Shown here one piece after another: positions 47,485-61,685 of a stretch of 64,000 nucleotides of DNA. The DNA is from Rhodococcus sp. 06-235-1A. GTDB lineage: Bacteria > Actinomycetota > Actinomycetes > Mycobacteriales > Mycobacteriaceae. The notes below the pieces were generated by a model, which saw nothing but the letters and a program-made list of their open reading frames with translations, was not told where the DNA came from and made no database searches. The position numbers and the translations under genes are program-made. Every line of letters begins with the position of its first letter. Positions within the stretch are counted from its first letter, which is position 1. The stretch covers positions 186,001 to 250,000 of the forward strand of contig NZ_NOYI01000003.1 of assembly GCF_002258785.1 (NCBI RefSeq), read 5' to 3'.

Positions 47485-50400
47485 ATGTATCTCAAGAGTC
47501 TGACGCTGAAGGGCTTCAAGTCCTTTGCTTCGGCGACGACTCTTCGTTTCGAGCCGGGAATCACCTGTGTCGTGGGTCCCAACGGTTCGGGTAAATCCAA
47601 TGTCGTAGACGCCCTGACCTGGGTGATGGGTGAGCAGGGTGCCAAAGCGCTACGCGGCGGCAAGATGGAAGACGTCATCTTCGCCGGTACTTCGGGGCGC
47701 GCCCCGCTCGGCCGCGCCGAGGTCACTCTGACCATCGACAACTCCGACGGAGCTCTACCGATCGACTACTCCGAGGTCTCGATCACCCGGCGTATGTTCC
47801 GCGACGGCGCGGGCGAGTACGAGATCAACGGCAGCTCGTGCCGGTTGATGGACGTTCAGGAACTGCTCAGCGACTCCGGTATCGGCCGGGAGATGCACGT
47901 GATCGTGGGGCAGGGCCGGCTGGCGGCGATCCTCGAATCGCGACCCGAGGACCGGCGGGCGTTCATCGAGGAAGCAGCCGGGGTGCTCAAGCACCGCAAG
48001 CGCAAGGAAAAGGCCGTCCGCAAGCTCGATGCGATGCAGGCCAATCTGGCGCGACTGACGGACCTCACGACCGAATTGCGTCGTCAACTCAAGCCCCTCG
48101 GTAGGCAGGCCGAGGTCGCGCGGCGCGCGCAGACGGTGCAGGCAGATCTGCGCGATGCTCGTCTGCGTCTGGTGGCCGATGACCTGGTGGCCAGACGCGA
48201 AGAATTCGCGAATCAAACCCAGGACGAGCAAGCCGCACGCGAGCAGTACGCGATGGTCCAGGACGCACTCGAAGCCGGGACCGTTGCGCTGGGGGAGCAC
48301 GAGCAGGCTGTCGCACGGCTGACGCCGAGTGCCGAAGCGGCCGGGCAGACGTGGTTTCGCCTGTCCGCGTTGGCCGAACGCGTGAATGCGACGATACGTA
48401 TCGCGCACGAGCGAGCTCGGCATCTCGACGCCGTCCAGAGCACCGGTCGCGGCCAGGACCCGGACGAGCTCGAAGCGCAGGCGGAACGGGTAGCCGAGGA
48501 AGAGATGGAGCTCGTCGAGGCCGTGGAGATGGCGCGCGAAACCCTCGAAGCGGCACGCGAGCAGCTGGCCGAGCGTGAAGCCGCTGCTGCGGCCGCCGAG
48601 CGTGCCCACCTTGCGGCCGTACGCGCGGTGGCCGACCGCCGCGAAGGATTTGCGCGCCTGTCCGGCCGCGTCGACACCTTCAGGACCAAGGTCGAGTCCA
48701 TCGACGCCGAGGTCGCGCGGTTGTCGGTGGCCATCGACGAGGCCCGAGAGCGCGGTGAGTCGGCACAACGCGAGTTCGAGAGCGTTCAGGACCAGATCGG
48801 CACCCTCGACGCGAGCGAGCTCAGCCTCGACACACACTACGAACGAGCAGTCGCCGCGCTGCGCCACGCCGACGCCCGAGTCTCGGAACTACAGGCCGAG
48901 GAACGCATCGCGGGTAAGCGGGTGGCGTCGTTCGAGGCCAGGATCGAGGCGCTCACGATGGGCCTCGAACGCAAGGACGGTGCCGGGTGGTTGGTGGAGA
49001 ACCAACAGGAGGGTCTGTCCGGTCTGTTGGCAGGACACATCACGGTGGAGCCGGGGTACGAAATCGCCGTGGCAGTGGCCATGGGCCCCGCGGCGGATGC
49101 CGCACATGCCGAATCGTTCGATGCCGCACGTGACGCCGTGCTGGCTCTGCGTGCTGCCGACGGCGGCCGCGCATCCATCGTGCACAGCAGTGCCGTTGCA
49201 GCACAACCGAGTCGACGCCCGGAACTCCCCGGCGGTGCTCGGTGGGTACTGGATCTGATCGACTACCCGGAGCGGTTGGCCGGGGCGATGGCGGCACTGC
49301 TCGACGGCGTGGTGGCGGTCGACTCGCTCGATGCGGCACACCGACTCGTCTCGGATTCCGGTGAGTTGCGTGCGGTGACGAAGGACGGCGATGTCGTCGA
49401 ACCCGGTTGGGTCACCGGCGGCTCGGACCGTCGTCCGAGCACCCTGGAGGTGCAATCGGCAATCGATACGTCGACGGTGGAGCTGGCGGCTGCGGTCCGC
49501 CGCGCGGAGGAACTCGATGCCGCACTCTCCGGTGCGTTGGCGGAGCAGCGCGACCGTCGTGAATCGGCGGAGCAAGCGCTCGCAGCGCTCAACGAATCCG
49601 ATGCCGCGATGGCCGCGGTGTACGAGCAACTGGGAAGATTGGGCCAATTGGCGCGCTCGGCGCACGCAGAATCCGCGCGACTGACGACGCAGCGCAGCTC
49701 TGCCGAGGCGAGCCGCGAGGAATCGATTGCGCGGCTGGCCGAGCTCGAGGAAAATCTGCGAACCGCCGAGGACGAACAATCCGGTTTCGTCGGAGACGGC
49801 GAGAACGGTGATGCGGCGACCACCATGGAACGGGAGATGGCGGCTGCGGCACTGACCGAGGTGCGCGCCGTGGAAGTCGAAGCGCGTCTGAACGTGAGGA
49901 CCGCCGAAGAGCGGGCGCAGTCCCTACGGGGCCGGGCGGATTCGCTTCGACGGGCGGCGCGAGCCGAGCGCGAGGCCAGGGCACGAGCCGAACGCGAGAG
50001 CGCGGCGCGTCGGCACGCGGCCGCAGTGGCCGCGGCGGTCGGCGAAGCGGGCGAGGACGTCGCAGCGCGGTTGGCTTCGGTCGTCGCCGCTGCTGCCAGA
50101 AGGCGTGACGAGCTGTCGGCCGAACGAGCCACGCGCACAGTCGAACTCGACAAGGTGAAGGAGCAAGTTCGCGCCCTGCAGGGGCAGCTTGCCTCGATCA
50201 CCGACGCCGTGCATCGAGACGAGGTCGCACGTGCACAGGCTGCGCTGCGCATAGAACAGCTCGAGACCACGATTCTCGAACAGCACGGCATCGGCCTCGA
50301 CGATCTCGTGGCCGAGTACGGGCCAGACGTGGCGCTGCCGCCCACCGAGCTCGAAATGTCGGAGTACGAGGCAGCCAAGGAGCGCGGTGAGCAGGTGGTG

Positions 50401-51141
50401 GCCCCGGCTCCGATGCCGTTCGACCGCGTAACCCAGGAGCAGCGCGCCAAACGGGCCGAACGCGACCTCGCCACCCTCGGCAAGGTCAATCCGCTTGCCC
50501 TGGAGGAGTTCGCAGCGCTCGAGGAGCGCTACAACTTCCTGTCGACTCAGCTGGAAGACGTCAAGTCCGCACGCAAGGACCTGCTCGGCGTTGTCGCCGA
50601 CGTCGACGATCGCATCCTGCAGGTCTTCACCGAGGCCTGGCTCGACGTCGAGCGAGAATTCACCGGAGTGTTCGCCAAGCTGTTTCCCGGCGGTGAGGGA
50701 CGGCTGATCCTGACCGATCCGTCGGACATGCTCACCACCGGAATCGAGGTCGAGGCACGTCCGCCCGGCAAGAAGGTCAAGCGCCTCTCGCTGCTCTCCG
50801 GAGGCGAGAAATCGCTGACCGCGGTGGCCATGCTGGTGGCCATCTTCCGCGCCCGACCGTCACCGTTCTACGTCATGGACGAGGTCGAGGCTGCACTGGA
50901 CGACACCAATCTGCGTCGACTGATCGGATTGTTCGAGCAACTTCGCGAGAAGTCGCAGTTGATCGTCATCACGCACCAGAAGCCGACGATGGAAGTGGCC
51001 GACGCGTTGTACGGCGTCAGCATGCGAGGTGACGGCATCACCACGGTCATCTCGCAGCGATTGAACCGAGAGCGTGTCGCGGTGGACGTAGGCGATCCCG
51101 ATTCGACGCCTGTCGACGCCGAGCCCGACACGGTTTCCTGA
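47485..51141 (+). CDS. smc: Chromosome segregation protein SMC
   Basis: 1218 aa ATPase of the SMC-ScpAB condensin. Walker [11 protein letters not shown] (residues 30-39), coiled coils on either side of a hinge (about residues 505-660, Gly-rich [20 protein letters not shown]), ABC signature [13 protein letters not shown] (about residue 1100) and Walker [14 protein letters not shown]. Full length for the family. Confidence 0.98.
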   Translation: MYLKSLTLKGFKSFASATTLRFEPGITCVVGPNGSGKSNVVDALTWVMGEQGAKALRGGKMEDVIFAGTSGRAPLGRAEVTLTIDNSDGALPIDYSEVSITRRMFRDGAGEYEINGSSCRLMDVQELLSDSGIGREMHVIVGQGRLAAILESRPEDRRAFIEEAAGVLKHRKRKEKAVRKLDAMQANLARLTDLTTELRRQLKPLGRQAEVARRAQTVQADLRDARLRLVADDLVARREEFANQTQDEQAAREQYAMVQDALEAGTVALGEHEQAVARLTPSAEAAGQTWFRLSALAERVNATIRIAHERARHLDAVQSTGRGQDPDELEAQAERVAEEEMELVEAVEMARETLEAAREQLAEREAAAAAAERAHLAAVRAVADRREGFARLSGRVDTFRTKVESIDAEVARLSVAIDEARERGESAQREFESVQDQIGTLDASELSLDTHYERAVAALRHADARVSELQAEERIAGKRVASFEARIEALTMGLERKDGAGWLVENQQEGLSGLLAGHITVEPGYEIAVAVAMGPAADAAHAESFDAARDAVLALRAADGGRASIVHSSAVAAQPSRRPELPGGARWVLDLIDYPERLAGAMAALLDGVVAVDSLDAAHRLVSDSGELRAVTKDGDVVEPGWVTGGSDRRPSTLEVQSAIDTSTVELAAAVRRAEELDAALSGALAEQRDRRESAEQALAALNESDAAMAAVYEQLGRLGQLARSAHAESARLTTQRSSAEASREESIARLAELEENLRTAEDEQSGFVGDGENGDAATTMEREMAAAALTEVRAVEVEARLNVRTAEERAQSLRGRADSLRRAARAEREARARAERESAARRHAAAVAAAVGEAGEDVAARLASVVAAAARRRDELSAERATRTVELDKVKEQVRALQGQLASITDAVHRDEVARAQAALRIEQLETTILEQHGIGLDDLVAEYGPDVALPPTELEMSEYEAAKERGEQVVAPAPMPFDRVTQEQRAKRAERDLATLGKVNPLALEEFAALEERYNFLSTQLEDVKSARKDLLGVVADVDDRILQVFTEAWLDVEREFTGVFAKLFPGGEGRLILTDPSDMLTTGIEVEARPPGKKVKRLSLLSGGEKSLTAVAMLVAIFRARPSPFYVMDEVEAALDDTNLRRLIGLFEQLREKSQLIVITHQKPTMEVADALYGVSMRGDGITTVISQRLNRERVAVDVGDPDSTPVDAEPDTVS

Positions 51142-51162
51142 AGGCGGGTCGCCCGGGCAGGC

Positions 51163-51795
51163 CTACTGCTTCGGGTAGAGCTGATCCGAGTAGGACGGTC
51201 CGTAGTATTCGCGCAGCTCCTCGACGGTCTCGGGGGCCTGCGGAATCAACGCTTTCGTCAGGGACGCCACATCGGGAATGGACTCCGCATCCCACGTTTG
51301 GGGCTGCCACAGCTTCGACCGCATGAACGCCTTGGCGCAGTGGTGGAACACCTGCTCGATGTCGACGACGAGGCACATGATGGGTCGGTGGCCCTTGACC
51401 TGCAGTTCGTCGAAGAACGGTGCGTCGGTCACCAGTGAGGCGCGACCGGCGATGCGCAGAGTGTCACCGCGCCCCGGCACGAAGAAGTTCAGTCCGACGA
51501 ACGGGTTCTCGAGAATGTTGCGGTAGCCGTCCATCCGACGATTGCCGGGGCGTTCGGCAAGTGCAATGGTGGCGTCGTCGATGACGTGGACCAGGCTGCC
51601 GGGCGGGTCACCTTTGGGGGAGACGTCGCATCGACCGCTCGCGTCCGAGGTACCCATCAGGCAGAACGGCGAGGCAGCGAGCCATTGCACGTCCAGCGGG
51701 TGCAGGGTGCTGCGGTCCTTGTTCGCCGCTCGAAAGCTCGGCTCGCCGAACATCTCCGTCAATCGGTCGGCGTCGCGCACCGTCGTCCACTCCAT
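51163..51795 (-). CDS. MSMEG_1061-family PPOX-type flavoprotein
   Basis: 210 aa of the pyridoxamine 5'-phosphate oxidase-like split barrel. Typical stretches are ASPFCLMGTSDASGRCDVSP and NPFVGLNFFVPGRGDTLRI. Proteins of this kind bind FMN or F420; the sequence alone does not decide the cofactor or substrate. ATG 51795 (MEWTTVRDADRL) is preferred over the longer ATG 51816 because a -10 box lies 8 nt upstream. Convergent with smc. Confidence 0.82.
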   Translation of the reverse strand: MEWTTVRDADRLTEMFGEPSFRAANKDRSTLHPLDVQWLAASPFCLMGTSDASGRCDVSPKGDPPGSLVHVIDDATIALAERPGNRRMDGYRNILENPFVGLNFFVPGRGDTLRIAGRASLVTDAPFFDELQVKGHRPIMCLVVDIEQVFHHCAKAFMRSKLWQPQTWDAESIPDVASLTKALIPQAPETVEELREYYGPSYSDQLYPKQ

Positions 51796-51803
51796 GACGT
51801 CAG

Positions 51804-51809
51804 ATGCTA
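51804..51809 (-). promoter_or_regulatory. -10 box of the PPOX gene
   Basis: On the minus strand TAGCAT ends 8 nt before the ATG at 51795, consistent with a leaderless mRNA. Confidence 0.45.
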
Positions 51810-51898
51810 TCGACACGGCTCAGGTGAGGGACAGCGCTTTTCTCGAGGAGTGCACCACCGGTGACGAACGGCCGTGATCGCCTGACAGGATGGACCAC

Positions 51899-53269
51899 GT
51901 GAGTAACCAAGCGTGGATCATCGTCGCGGCGATCGCCGCCGTCCTACTGGTCGTTCTCGTCGTCGGGCTGGTGCTCTCCCGTCGTCGGAGAGTGTCGCTC
52001 AAGTCGGACGAGGCCGCGCGCATCGAGGACGCGGCCACCAAGGACAGGTCCGGTGGCTACACCGCGGGCAGTGGTTTCTCGTTCAGCCAGGGCACCGCGA
52101 CCGCCGAGCCCGTACCGCCTGTGCCGAAGCTCGTACCGCCTGCGCCGAAGCCCGTACCGCCTGCGCCGAAGCCCGTCGAGACCTCCCCGGCCGAGCCGAC
52201 GCCGGAGGAACCCACTCCCACCCAGGACGAGCCGGAGGCGCTCGAACCCGAGGTGCCGGTCGTCGAGCCTCGGGTGCCGGTTGCCGAGCCGGCGTTGTCG
52301 GAACCCACCCCGGACGCCGAGGCTCCTGCTCCTCGACTGGACACCATCGATCCGACCGAGGGCCGGCTCGACCGTCTCCGCGGCCGTCTCTCCCGTTCTC
52401 AGTCCGCCGTCGGCAAGAGCTTGCTCGGACTGCTCGGTGGAGGAGACCTGGACGAGGATTCCTGGGAAGAGGTCGAGGACACCCTGCTGATCGCCGACAT
52501 CGGCTCGGCCACCACCACCGAGATCGTGCGCACGCTGCGCGAGCAGATGGCGGCGCGCAGTATCCGCACCGAAGCCGATGCCAGGGCCCTGCTACGCGAA
52601 ATCCTCGTTGCGCAGCTTCATCCCGAGTTCGATCGCTCGATTCGCGCGCTTCCACACGATGGTGCCCCGGCCGTGCTGCTCGTGGTCGGAGTCAACGGCA
52701 CCGGAAAGACCACGACCACCGGCAAACTCGCACGGGTGCTGGTCGCGGACGGACGACGAGTGCTGTTGGGGGCGGCCGACACGTTCCGCGCGGCCGCCGC
52801 CGACCAGCTGCAGACCTGGGCCGAGCGAGTCGGTGCCGAGGTGGTCCGTGGCAAAGAGGCGGCGGATCCGGCCGCGGTGGCATTCGACGCGGTGAGCAAG
52901 GGAATCGAGAACGGGGTCGACGTGGTTCTGGTCGACACCGCGGGTCGTCTGCACACCAAATCGGGGCTGATGGACGAGCTCAGCAAGGTCAAGCGGGTCA
53001 TCGAGAAGCGTGCTCACGTCGACGACGTCCTGCTCGTTCTGGACGCGACCGTCGGCCAGAACGGACTGACGCAGGCCCGTGTCTTCGCCGAGATCGTCGA
53101 CATCACCGGTGTCGTGCTGACCAAGCTCGACGGAACGGCGAAGGGTGGCATCGTTTTTCAGGTACAACGTGAGCTCGGTGTACCCGTCAAGCTCGTCGGC
53201 CTCGGTGAAGGTGCCGACGATCTGGCTCCGTTCGAGCCGGGTGCGTTCGTCGACGCGCTGCTCGGCTGA
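51899..53269 (+). CDS. ftsY: Signal recognition particle receptor FtsY
   Basis: GTPase that docks the SRP-ribosome complex at the membrane. About 456 aa. An N-terminal membrane helix (AWIIVAAIAAVLLVVLVVGL) is followed by an acidic Pro/Glu-rich linker with PPAPKPV repeats (about residues 70-145). The NG domain follows, with VNGTGKTTTTGKLA, DTFRAAAADQLQ, VDTAGRLHTK and LTKLDGTAKGG. GTG 51899 is preferred (AGGA 8 nt upstream); ATG 51890 is the alternative. Confidence 0.96.
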   Translation: MSNQAWIIVAAIAAVLLVVLVVGLVLSRRRRVSLKSDEAARIEDAATKDRSGGYTAGSGFSFSQGTATAEPVPPVPKLVPPAPKPVPPAPKPVETSPAEPTPEEPTPTQDEPEALEPEVPVVEPRVPVAEPALSEPTPDAEAPAPRLDTIDPTEGRLDRLRGRLSRSQSAVGKSLLGLLGGGDLDEDSWEEVEDTLLIADIGSATTTEIVRTLREQMAARSIRTEADARALLREILVAQLHPEFDRSIRALPHDGAPAVLLVVGVNGTGKTTTTGKLARVLVADGRRVLLGAADTFRAAAADQLQTWAERVGAEVVRGKEAADPAAVAFDAVSKGIENGVDVVLVDTAGRLHTKSGLMDELSKVKRVIEKRAHVDDVLLVLDATVGQNGLTQARVFAEIVDITGVVLTKLDGTAKGGIVFQVQRELGVPVKLVGLGEGADDLAPFEPGAFVDALLG

Positions 53270-53353
53270 TCGAGACCTCGGGGTTGCCCGCGAACCGGGC
53301 GAAAAGCACAAACGCCAGCACGAAACCTTTTTGCAACAGAATTCGGTCATGCG

Positions 53354-53369
53354 TTCACATGTCCGAAAC
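53354..53369. promoter_or_regulatory. GlnR-like box upstream of amt
   Basis: TTCAC-ATGTCC-GAAAC fits the actinobacterial GlnR half-site pair (gTnAC-n6-GaAAC) and the AC-n9-AC core. Additional GAAAC elements occur at 53387-53401 and near 53323. It is about 90 nt ahead of the amt start, so nitrogen control of amt-glnB-glnD is likely. Confidence 0.55.
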
Positions 53370-53456
53370 ACCCGAGTGTCACGGATGAAACTTCGTGAAA
53401 CCACTCTTCTTGCGTAACGGCGCGCCAACCGGTGTGCAGGAGAATGGAGGGTGTAC

Positions 53457-54761
<1,305 letters not shown>

Positions 54762-54821
54762 CAAGGTAGAGATAGACGTGAACGCTGCACCGTACGACAA
54801 CGGGCACTCGAGGTCTTGTGA

Positions 54822-57693
<2,872 letters not shown>

Positions 57694-57761
57694 CTGCTGG
57701 TCGGTATACGGGCGAAGACCGACTCGCCGTGGTGACTTCTCACGAACTTTCGGCCGGTGCG

Positions 57762-57789
57762 TTTACCTCCGATACCTGTTTGTTATGTT
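57762..57789 (+). promoter_or_regulatory. Promoter of the M23 peptidase gene
   Basis: TTTACC (57762-57767), 16-bp spacer, TATGTT (57784-57789). The predicted mRNA has a 5' leader of about 105 nt that includes repeat copy C. Confidence 0.4.
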
Positions 57790-57861
57790 CGTCACCTAAT
57801 GCAGGACGACACGTCGCGGTCACACTCCTGCGGGCACCAACTGCTCGAACCACGAAGGTAG

Positions 57862-57882
57862 TTCCTGCAGGCTCCACTCCTG
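57862..57882 (+). repeat. Dispersed intergenic repeat, copy C
   Basis: TTCCTGCAGGCTCCACTCCT, the same core as the 33-bp array at 45714 and the inverted copy at 37594. It lies in the predicted 5' leader of the M23 peptidase gene, ending 21 nt before its GTG. Confidence 0.65.
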
Positions 57883-57903
57883 CTAATGCGAGAGGCACGA
57901 ACT

Positions 57904-58869
57904 GTGGGATCCCACCGACGGTCGACCATCTACACGCCGGCCGGCACAGCAACGGACACGACACGCGGCAAACACCGCGCCGCAGAAGAGACCCCCGATA
58001 CCGGCCGACGGGCCGCGACCATCGTTGCGGCGACCGGTGCGATCGTCGTCGGCGCGACGTCGATGGGCGCAGGCACCGCGGGTGCCGCTCCGATCCCCGA
58101 GCCGCCCGCAGCCGGTTTTCCCTTCGCCGTCCCGGAGGGCTTGCTGCCCGCGGGATTCGAGCTACCCCAATTCGTGCCGCCACAGTTCGAGCTCCCGCAG
58201 TTCGTGCCGCCGCAGTTCGTGCCGCCGCAGTTCGCACCTCCGCCTGCGGTGCCGCCACAGTCCGCACCCCCGGAGTCCACGCCGGTCGACGCCCCGCCCG
58301 CGCCGGAGACCGCCGCGGTGCCGAGTCCCGACCCCCTGGCCGCATTCGGTGTGGCCGATCCCGGTGCCGCAGCACGGCAGTGGCTCGACGATGTGGGCCT
58401 GGGGCAGATCGGTGACGGAGGAGCGATGCCGCTCGACAGTCTCCGTTCACTGAAGAAGACAACGGTTCAGCCCGTCGCAGGGGTGCTGACGTCCAATTTC
58501 GGTTCGCGGTGGGGCGCTCAGCACAGCGGCCTCGACGTCGCGGCACCGATCGGCACACCCATCTTCGCGGCCGCCGACGGCACGGTCTCCGACGCCGGCC
58601 CCGCTTCCGGGTTCGGTCTCTGGGTCAAGGTTCGGCACGACGACGGCACCGAGACGGTCTACGGGCACGTCAACGACTTCTCGGTGCAGCAAGGTCAGCG
58701 GGTGTCGGCCGGGGAGCAGATCGCCACGGTGGGCAACCGGGGCCAGTCGACCGGACCGCACCTGCACTTCGAGGTACACGATCCCTCCGGCGTGAAGGTC
58801 GATCCGGCACAGTGGCTCTCGACGCGGGGTGTCGCAGTGACGTGGAACGATTCCGCACGCAACGCCTGA
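57904..58869 (+). CDS. Secreted M23 (LytM) family peptidase with Pro-Gln-Phe repeats
   Basis: About 321 aa. A Ser/Arg/Thr-rich N-terminus is followed by a hydrophobic signal segment (AATIVAATGAIVVGATSMG). Next come PQFVPPQFELPQF-type repeats in a Pro-rich linker (about residues 85-155) and a C-terminal M23 domain. Zinc ligands are visible in HSGLDVAAPIG (HxxxD) and HLHFEV (HxH). It should cut peptidoglycan cross-links or stem peptides outside the membrane. GTG 57904 has GAGAGG 8 nt upstream; ATG 57886 is an alternative. Confidence 0.9.
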   Translation: MGSHRRSTIYTPAGTATDTTRGKHRAAEETPDTGRRAATIVAATGAIVVGATSMGAGTAGAAPIPEPPAAGFPFAVPEGLLPAGFELPQFVPPQFELPQFVPPQFVPPQFAPPPAVPPQSAPPESTPVDAPPAPETAAVPSPDPLAAFGVADPGAAARQWLDDVGLGQIGDGGAMPLDSLRSLKKTTVQPVAGVLTSNFGSRWGAQHSGLDVAAPIGTPIFAAADGTVSDAGPASGFGLWVKVRHDDGTETVYGHVNDFSVQQGQRVSAGEQIATVGNRGQSTGPHLHFEVHDPSGVKVDPAQWLSTRGVAVTWNDSARNA

Positions 58870-58902
58870 CCTTTCCGTCCCGTGAAACGACACGACTGTC
58901 GA

Positions 58903-58925
58903 ACGCCCCAGCGACGACGGGGCGT
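58903..58925 (+). terminator. Possible terminator of the M23 peptidase gene
   Basis: A 7-bp inverted repeat, ACGCCCC (58903-58909) with GGGGCGT (58919-58925), and a 9-nt loop, 34 nt after the stop. No T run. Confidence 0.4.
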
Positions 58926-58933
58926 GCTGGCGC

Positions 58934-58973
58934 TAGTCTGGTGACCGTGCCGGATTCGACTCGATTTCGGTGA
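58934..58973 (+). promoter_or_regulatory. -10 box and 8-codon upstream ORF ahead of ffh
   Basis: TAGTCT (58934-58939) is followed after 7 nt by GTG (58947-58949), which opens a frame of eight codons (MPDSTRFR) ending TGA at 58971-58973. That is 24 nt before the ffh start. It would be a leaderless micro-ORF. Real translation is unproven. Confidence 0.35.
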
Positions 58974-58997
58974 TCGGCTAGCTCAGGAGTGCAATCG

Positions 58998-60557
58998 GTG
59001 TTCGAATCCCTTTCCGACAGGTTGACCGGGACTCTCAAGGACCTGCGTGGCAAAGGTCGGCTGTCCGGCGCGGATATCGACGCCACGGCCCGTGAGATCC
59101 GCCTGGCCCTGCTCGAAGCGGACGTGGCACTGCCCGTCGTACGTGAGTTCATAGGTCGCATCAAGGTCCGGGCCAAGGGTGCCGAGGTATCGGGTGCGCT
59201 GAACCCGGCACAGCAGGTCGTCAAGATCGTCAACGAGGAACTGGTCGGCATCCTCGGCGGCGAGACTCGCAGACTCGACTTCGCCAAGAATCCCCCCACG
59301 GTGATCATGCTCGCCGGCCTGCAGGGCTCGGGTAAGACGACACTGGCCGGCAAGCTCGCCAAATGGCTCAAGGGCCAAGGCCACACTCCGCTGCTCGTCG
59401 CGTGCGATCTGCAGCGCCCCGGAGCCGTGAGCCAGCTCCAGATCGTGGGCGAGCGCGCAGGTGCAGCTGTGTTCGCGCCGCATCCGGGAACGTCGATCGG
59501 TGGCGGGGACAACGCGCTCGGCGTTTCGGCAGCGGATCCCGTCGAGGTTGCCCGAGCCGGAGTCGCCGAGGCACGAAGCAAGCAGTACGACGTCGTCATC
59601 GTCGACACCGCCGGGCGGCTCGGCATCGACACCGAGCTGATGAGTCAGGCCGCGGGCATTCGCGATGCGGTCGAGCCGGACGAGACACTGTTCGTCCTCG
59701 ACGCCATGGTCGGGCAGGACGCAGTCAGCACCGCCGAGGCGTTCCGCGACGGCGTCGGCTTCACCGGCGTGGTGCTCACCAAGCTCGACGGCGATGCTCG
59801 CGGCGGTGCCGCTCTGAGCGTCCGCGAGGTGACCGGCCAACCGATCATGTTCGCGTCGACGGGCGAGAAGCTCGAAGACTTCGACGTCTTCCACCCCGAT
59901 CGGATGGCCAGCCGCATCCTCGGCATGGGCGATGTCCTGAGCCTCATCGAGCAGGCCGAGCAACACTTCGACGCCGAGCAGGCAGAGGCAACGGCCAACA
60001 AGATCGGCTCGGGCCAGCTCACTCTCGACGACTTCCTCGAGCAGATGATGGCCGTCCGCAAGATGGGTCCCATCGGAAATCTGCTGGGCATGCTGCCCGG
60101 AGCCGGCCAGATGAAAGAGCTCGCCAACGTCGACGAGAAGCAACTCGACCGCGTGCAAGCGATCATCCGCGGCATGACGCCGCAGGAGCGCACCGACCCG
60201 AAGATCATCAATGCGTCGCGGCGACTGCGCATCGCGAACGGCTCGGGAGTCAAGGTTTCCGACGTCAATCAGCTCGTGGACCGATTCTTCGAGGCGCGCA
60301 AGATGATGTCGGCCATGGCCGGTCGGATGGGCATGCCGGGCGCGCGCAAGCAGGTGCGGAACAACAAGAAGGGCAAGAAAGGCAAGAAGGGTGCACGCGG
60401 CCCGACGCAGCCCAAGATCCGCGGTGGATTCCCGGGAATGCCGGGCGGAATGCCTGCGGGAATGCCCGACCTGTCGTCCATGCCCAAGGGTCTTGACCAG
60501 TTGCCGCCAGGGTTGGAGGGCATCGACCTCTCGCAGCTGAAACTGCCGAAGAAGTAA
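58998..60557 (+). CDS. ffh: Signal recognition particle protein Ffh
   Basis: 519 aa SRP54. N domain FESLSDRLTGTLKDLRGKGR; G domain with LQGSGKTTLAGKLA, DLQRPGAVSQLQ, VDTAGRLGID and LTKLDGDARGG. A Met-rich M domain (about residues 325-430) binds 4.5S RNA and signal sequences. A Lys/Gly-rich stretch and a GM/PGM-rich tail follow. GTG 58998 has AGGAG 8 nt upstream and gives the usual N-terminus; GTG 58989 would add three residues. Confidence 0.97.
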   Translation: MFESLSDRLTGTLKDLRGKGRLSGADIDATAREIRLALLEADVALPVVREFIGRIKVRAKGAEVSGALNPAQQVVKIVNEELVGILGGETRRLDFAKNPPTVIMLAGLQGSGKTTLAGKLAKWLKGQGHTPLLVACDLQRPGAVSQLQIVGERAGAAVFAPHPGTSIGGGDNALGVSAADPVEVARAGVAEARSKQYDVVIVDTAGRLGIDTELMSQAAGIRDAVEPDETLFVLDAMVGQDAVSTAEAFRDGVGFTGVVLTKLDGDARGGAALSVREVTGQPIMFASTGEKLEDFDVFHPDRMASRILGMGDVLSLIEQAEQHFDAEQAEATANKIGSGQLTLDDFLEQMMAVRKMGPIGNLLGMLPGAGQMKELANVDEKQLDRVQAIIRGMTPQERTDPKIINASRRLRIANGSGVKVSDVNQLVDRFFEARKMMSAMAGRMGMPGARKQVRNNKKGKKGKKGARGPTQPKIRGGFPGMPGGMPAGMPDLSSMPKGLDQLPPGLEGIDLSQLKLPKK

Positions 60558-60566
60558 GCGCAGCAG

Positions 60567-61685
60567 GTGTCGGCGATGCGGGTGCGGGGCCGCGGATTGC
60601 CGGACGGGTCCGAGATCGATCTCTGGATCGACGGCGGCGTCCTGTCCACGGAGCCGATTGCGGATGCGGATTTCGTGAACGACGGCGGCTGGATTCTGCC
60701 CGGTCTCGTCGATGCCCACTGTCACGTGGGCATCGAATACGGTGGCGGACACACGGACCTGGACGGCTCGATCCGGCAGGCCGAGACGGAGCGGGGCGTC
60801 GGCGCACTGCTGTTGCGTGATGCCGGATCCCCGGTCGACACCCGCGCACTGGACGAGTACGACGACCTTCCCCGGATCATTCGAGCGGGCCGTCACATCG
60901 CGTCGTCCAAGCGCTACATACCGGGTCTGGCAATCGACATCGAAGACGAATCGCAGCTGCCCGAAGCGGTCGCCCAACAAGCTCGCTTCGGCGACGGCTG
61001 GGTGAAACTCGTCGGCGATTGGATCGATCGCTCGGTGGGCGATCTTCGGCCGCTGTGGAACGACTCGATCCTCGTCGATGCCATAGCCGCCGCTCATGCC
61101 GAGGGCGCGCGGGTGACCGCCCACGTGTTCGGCGAGGATGCGCTCCCCGGACTGATCGCGGCCGGAATCGACTGCATCGAACACGGCACCGGTCTGACGG
61201 ACGAGACCATCGAGATGATGGTCGATCACGACACCGCTCTGGTGCCGACGCTCATCAACATCGAGACGTTTCCCGGCATCGCCGATTCCGCCACCAGATA
61301 CCCCGTGTACGCCCGGCACATGCGGGCGCTGCACGCGCGCGTCGCCGACACCGTCGGCCGTGCGCACGATGCCGGGGTCTCCATCTACGCGGGAACCGAT
61401 GCAGGTGGGTCGATCGCACACGGTCGCATCGCCGACGAGGTCGCCGCACTCGCGAGCGTCGGACTTTCTCCGACGGATGCACTGGGTGCTGCCTGCTGGG
61501 ACGCACGGACGTGGCTGGGTCGGCAGGGGCTCGAGCACGGCGCGCCCGCGGATCTCGTCGTCTACTCCGAGGATCCGCGCGGAGGACCGGACCTGCTGGC
61601 CAACCCGGAGCTGGTGATACTGCGCGGACGCGTGACCAACCGGCGCGGCCGCACGACGAGCGGATCGGGAGCCGAGGATGACTGA
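60567..61685 (+). CDS. Amidohydrolase family protein
   Basis: 372 aa TIM-barrel metal-dependent hydrolase. Metal motif PGLVDAHCHVGIE (HxH, about residue 52), a candidate bridging Lys in GWVKLVGDW, then TAHVFGE and IEHGTG His residues, and the Asp in YAGTDAGG. Homologous to Rv2915c, which holds the same place after ffh; the substrate is unknown. GTG 60567 is the longest start; ATG 60576 has better spacing from GCAGG. Confidence 0.87.
   Translation: MSAMRVRGRGLPDGSEIDLWIDGGVLSTEPIADADFVNDGGWILPGLVDAHCHVGIEYGGGHTDLDGSIRQAETERGVGALLLRDAGSPVDTRALDEYDDLPRIIRAGRHIASSKRYIPGLAIDIEDESQLPEAVAQQARFGDGWVKLVGDWIDRSVGDLRPLWNDSILVDAIAAAHAEGARVTAHVFGEDALPGLIAAGIDCIEHGTGLTDETIEMMVDHDTALVPTLINIETFPGIADSATRYPVYARHMRALHARVADTVGRAHDAGVSIYAGTDAGGSIAHGRIADEVAALASVGLSPTDALGAACWDARTWLGRQGLEHGAPADLVVYSEDPRGGPDLLANPELVILRGRVTNRRGRTTSGSGAEDD

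Noticed and set aside
57694..57903. c-di-AMP (ydaO-type) riboswitch before the M23 peptidase
   Set aside because: I looked for the conserved purine-rich core elements known ahead of actinobacterial wall hydrolases and did not find them.
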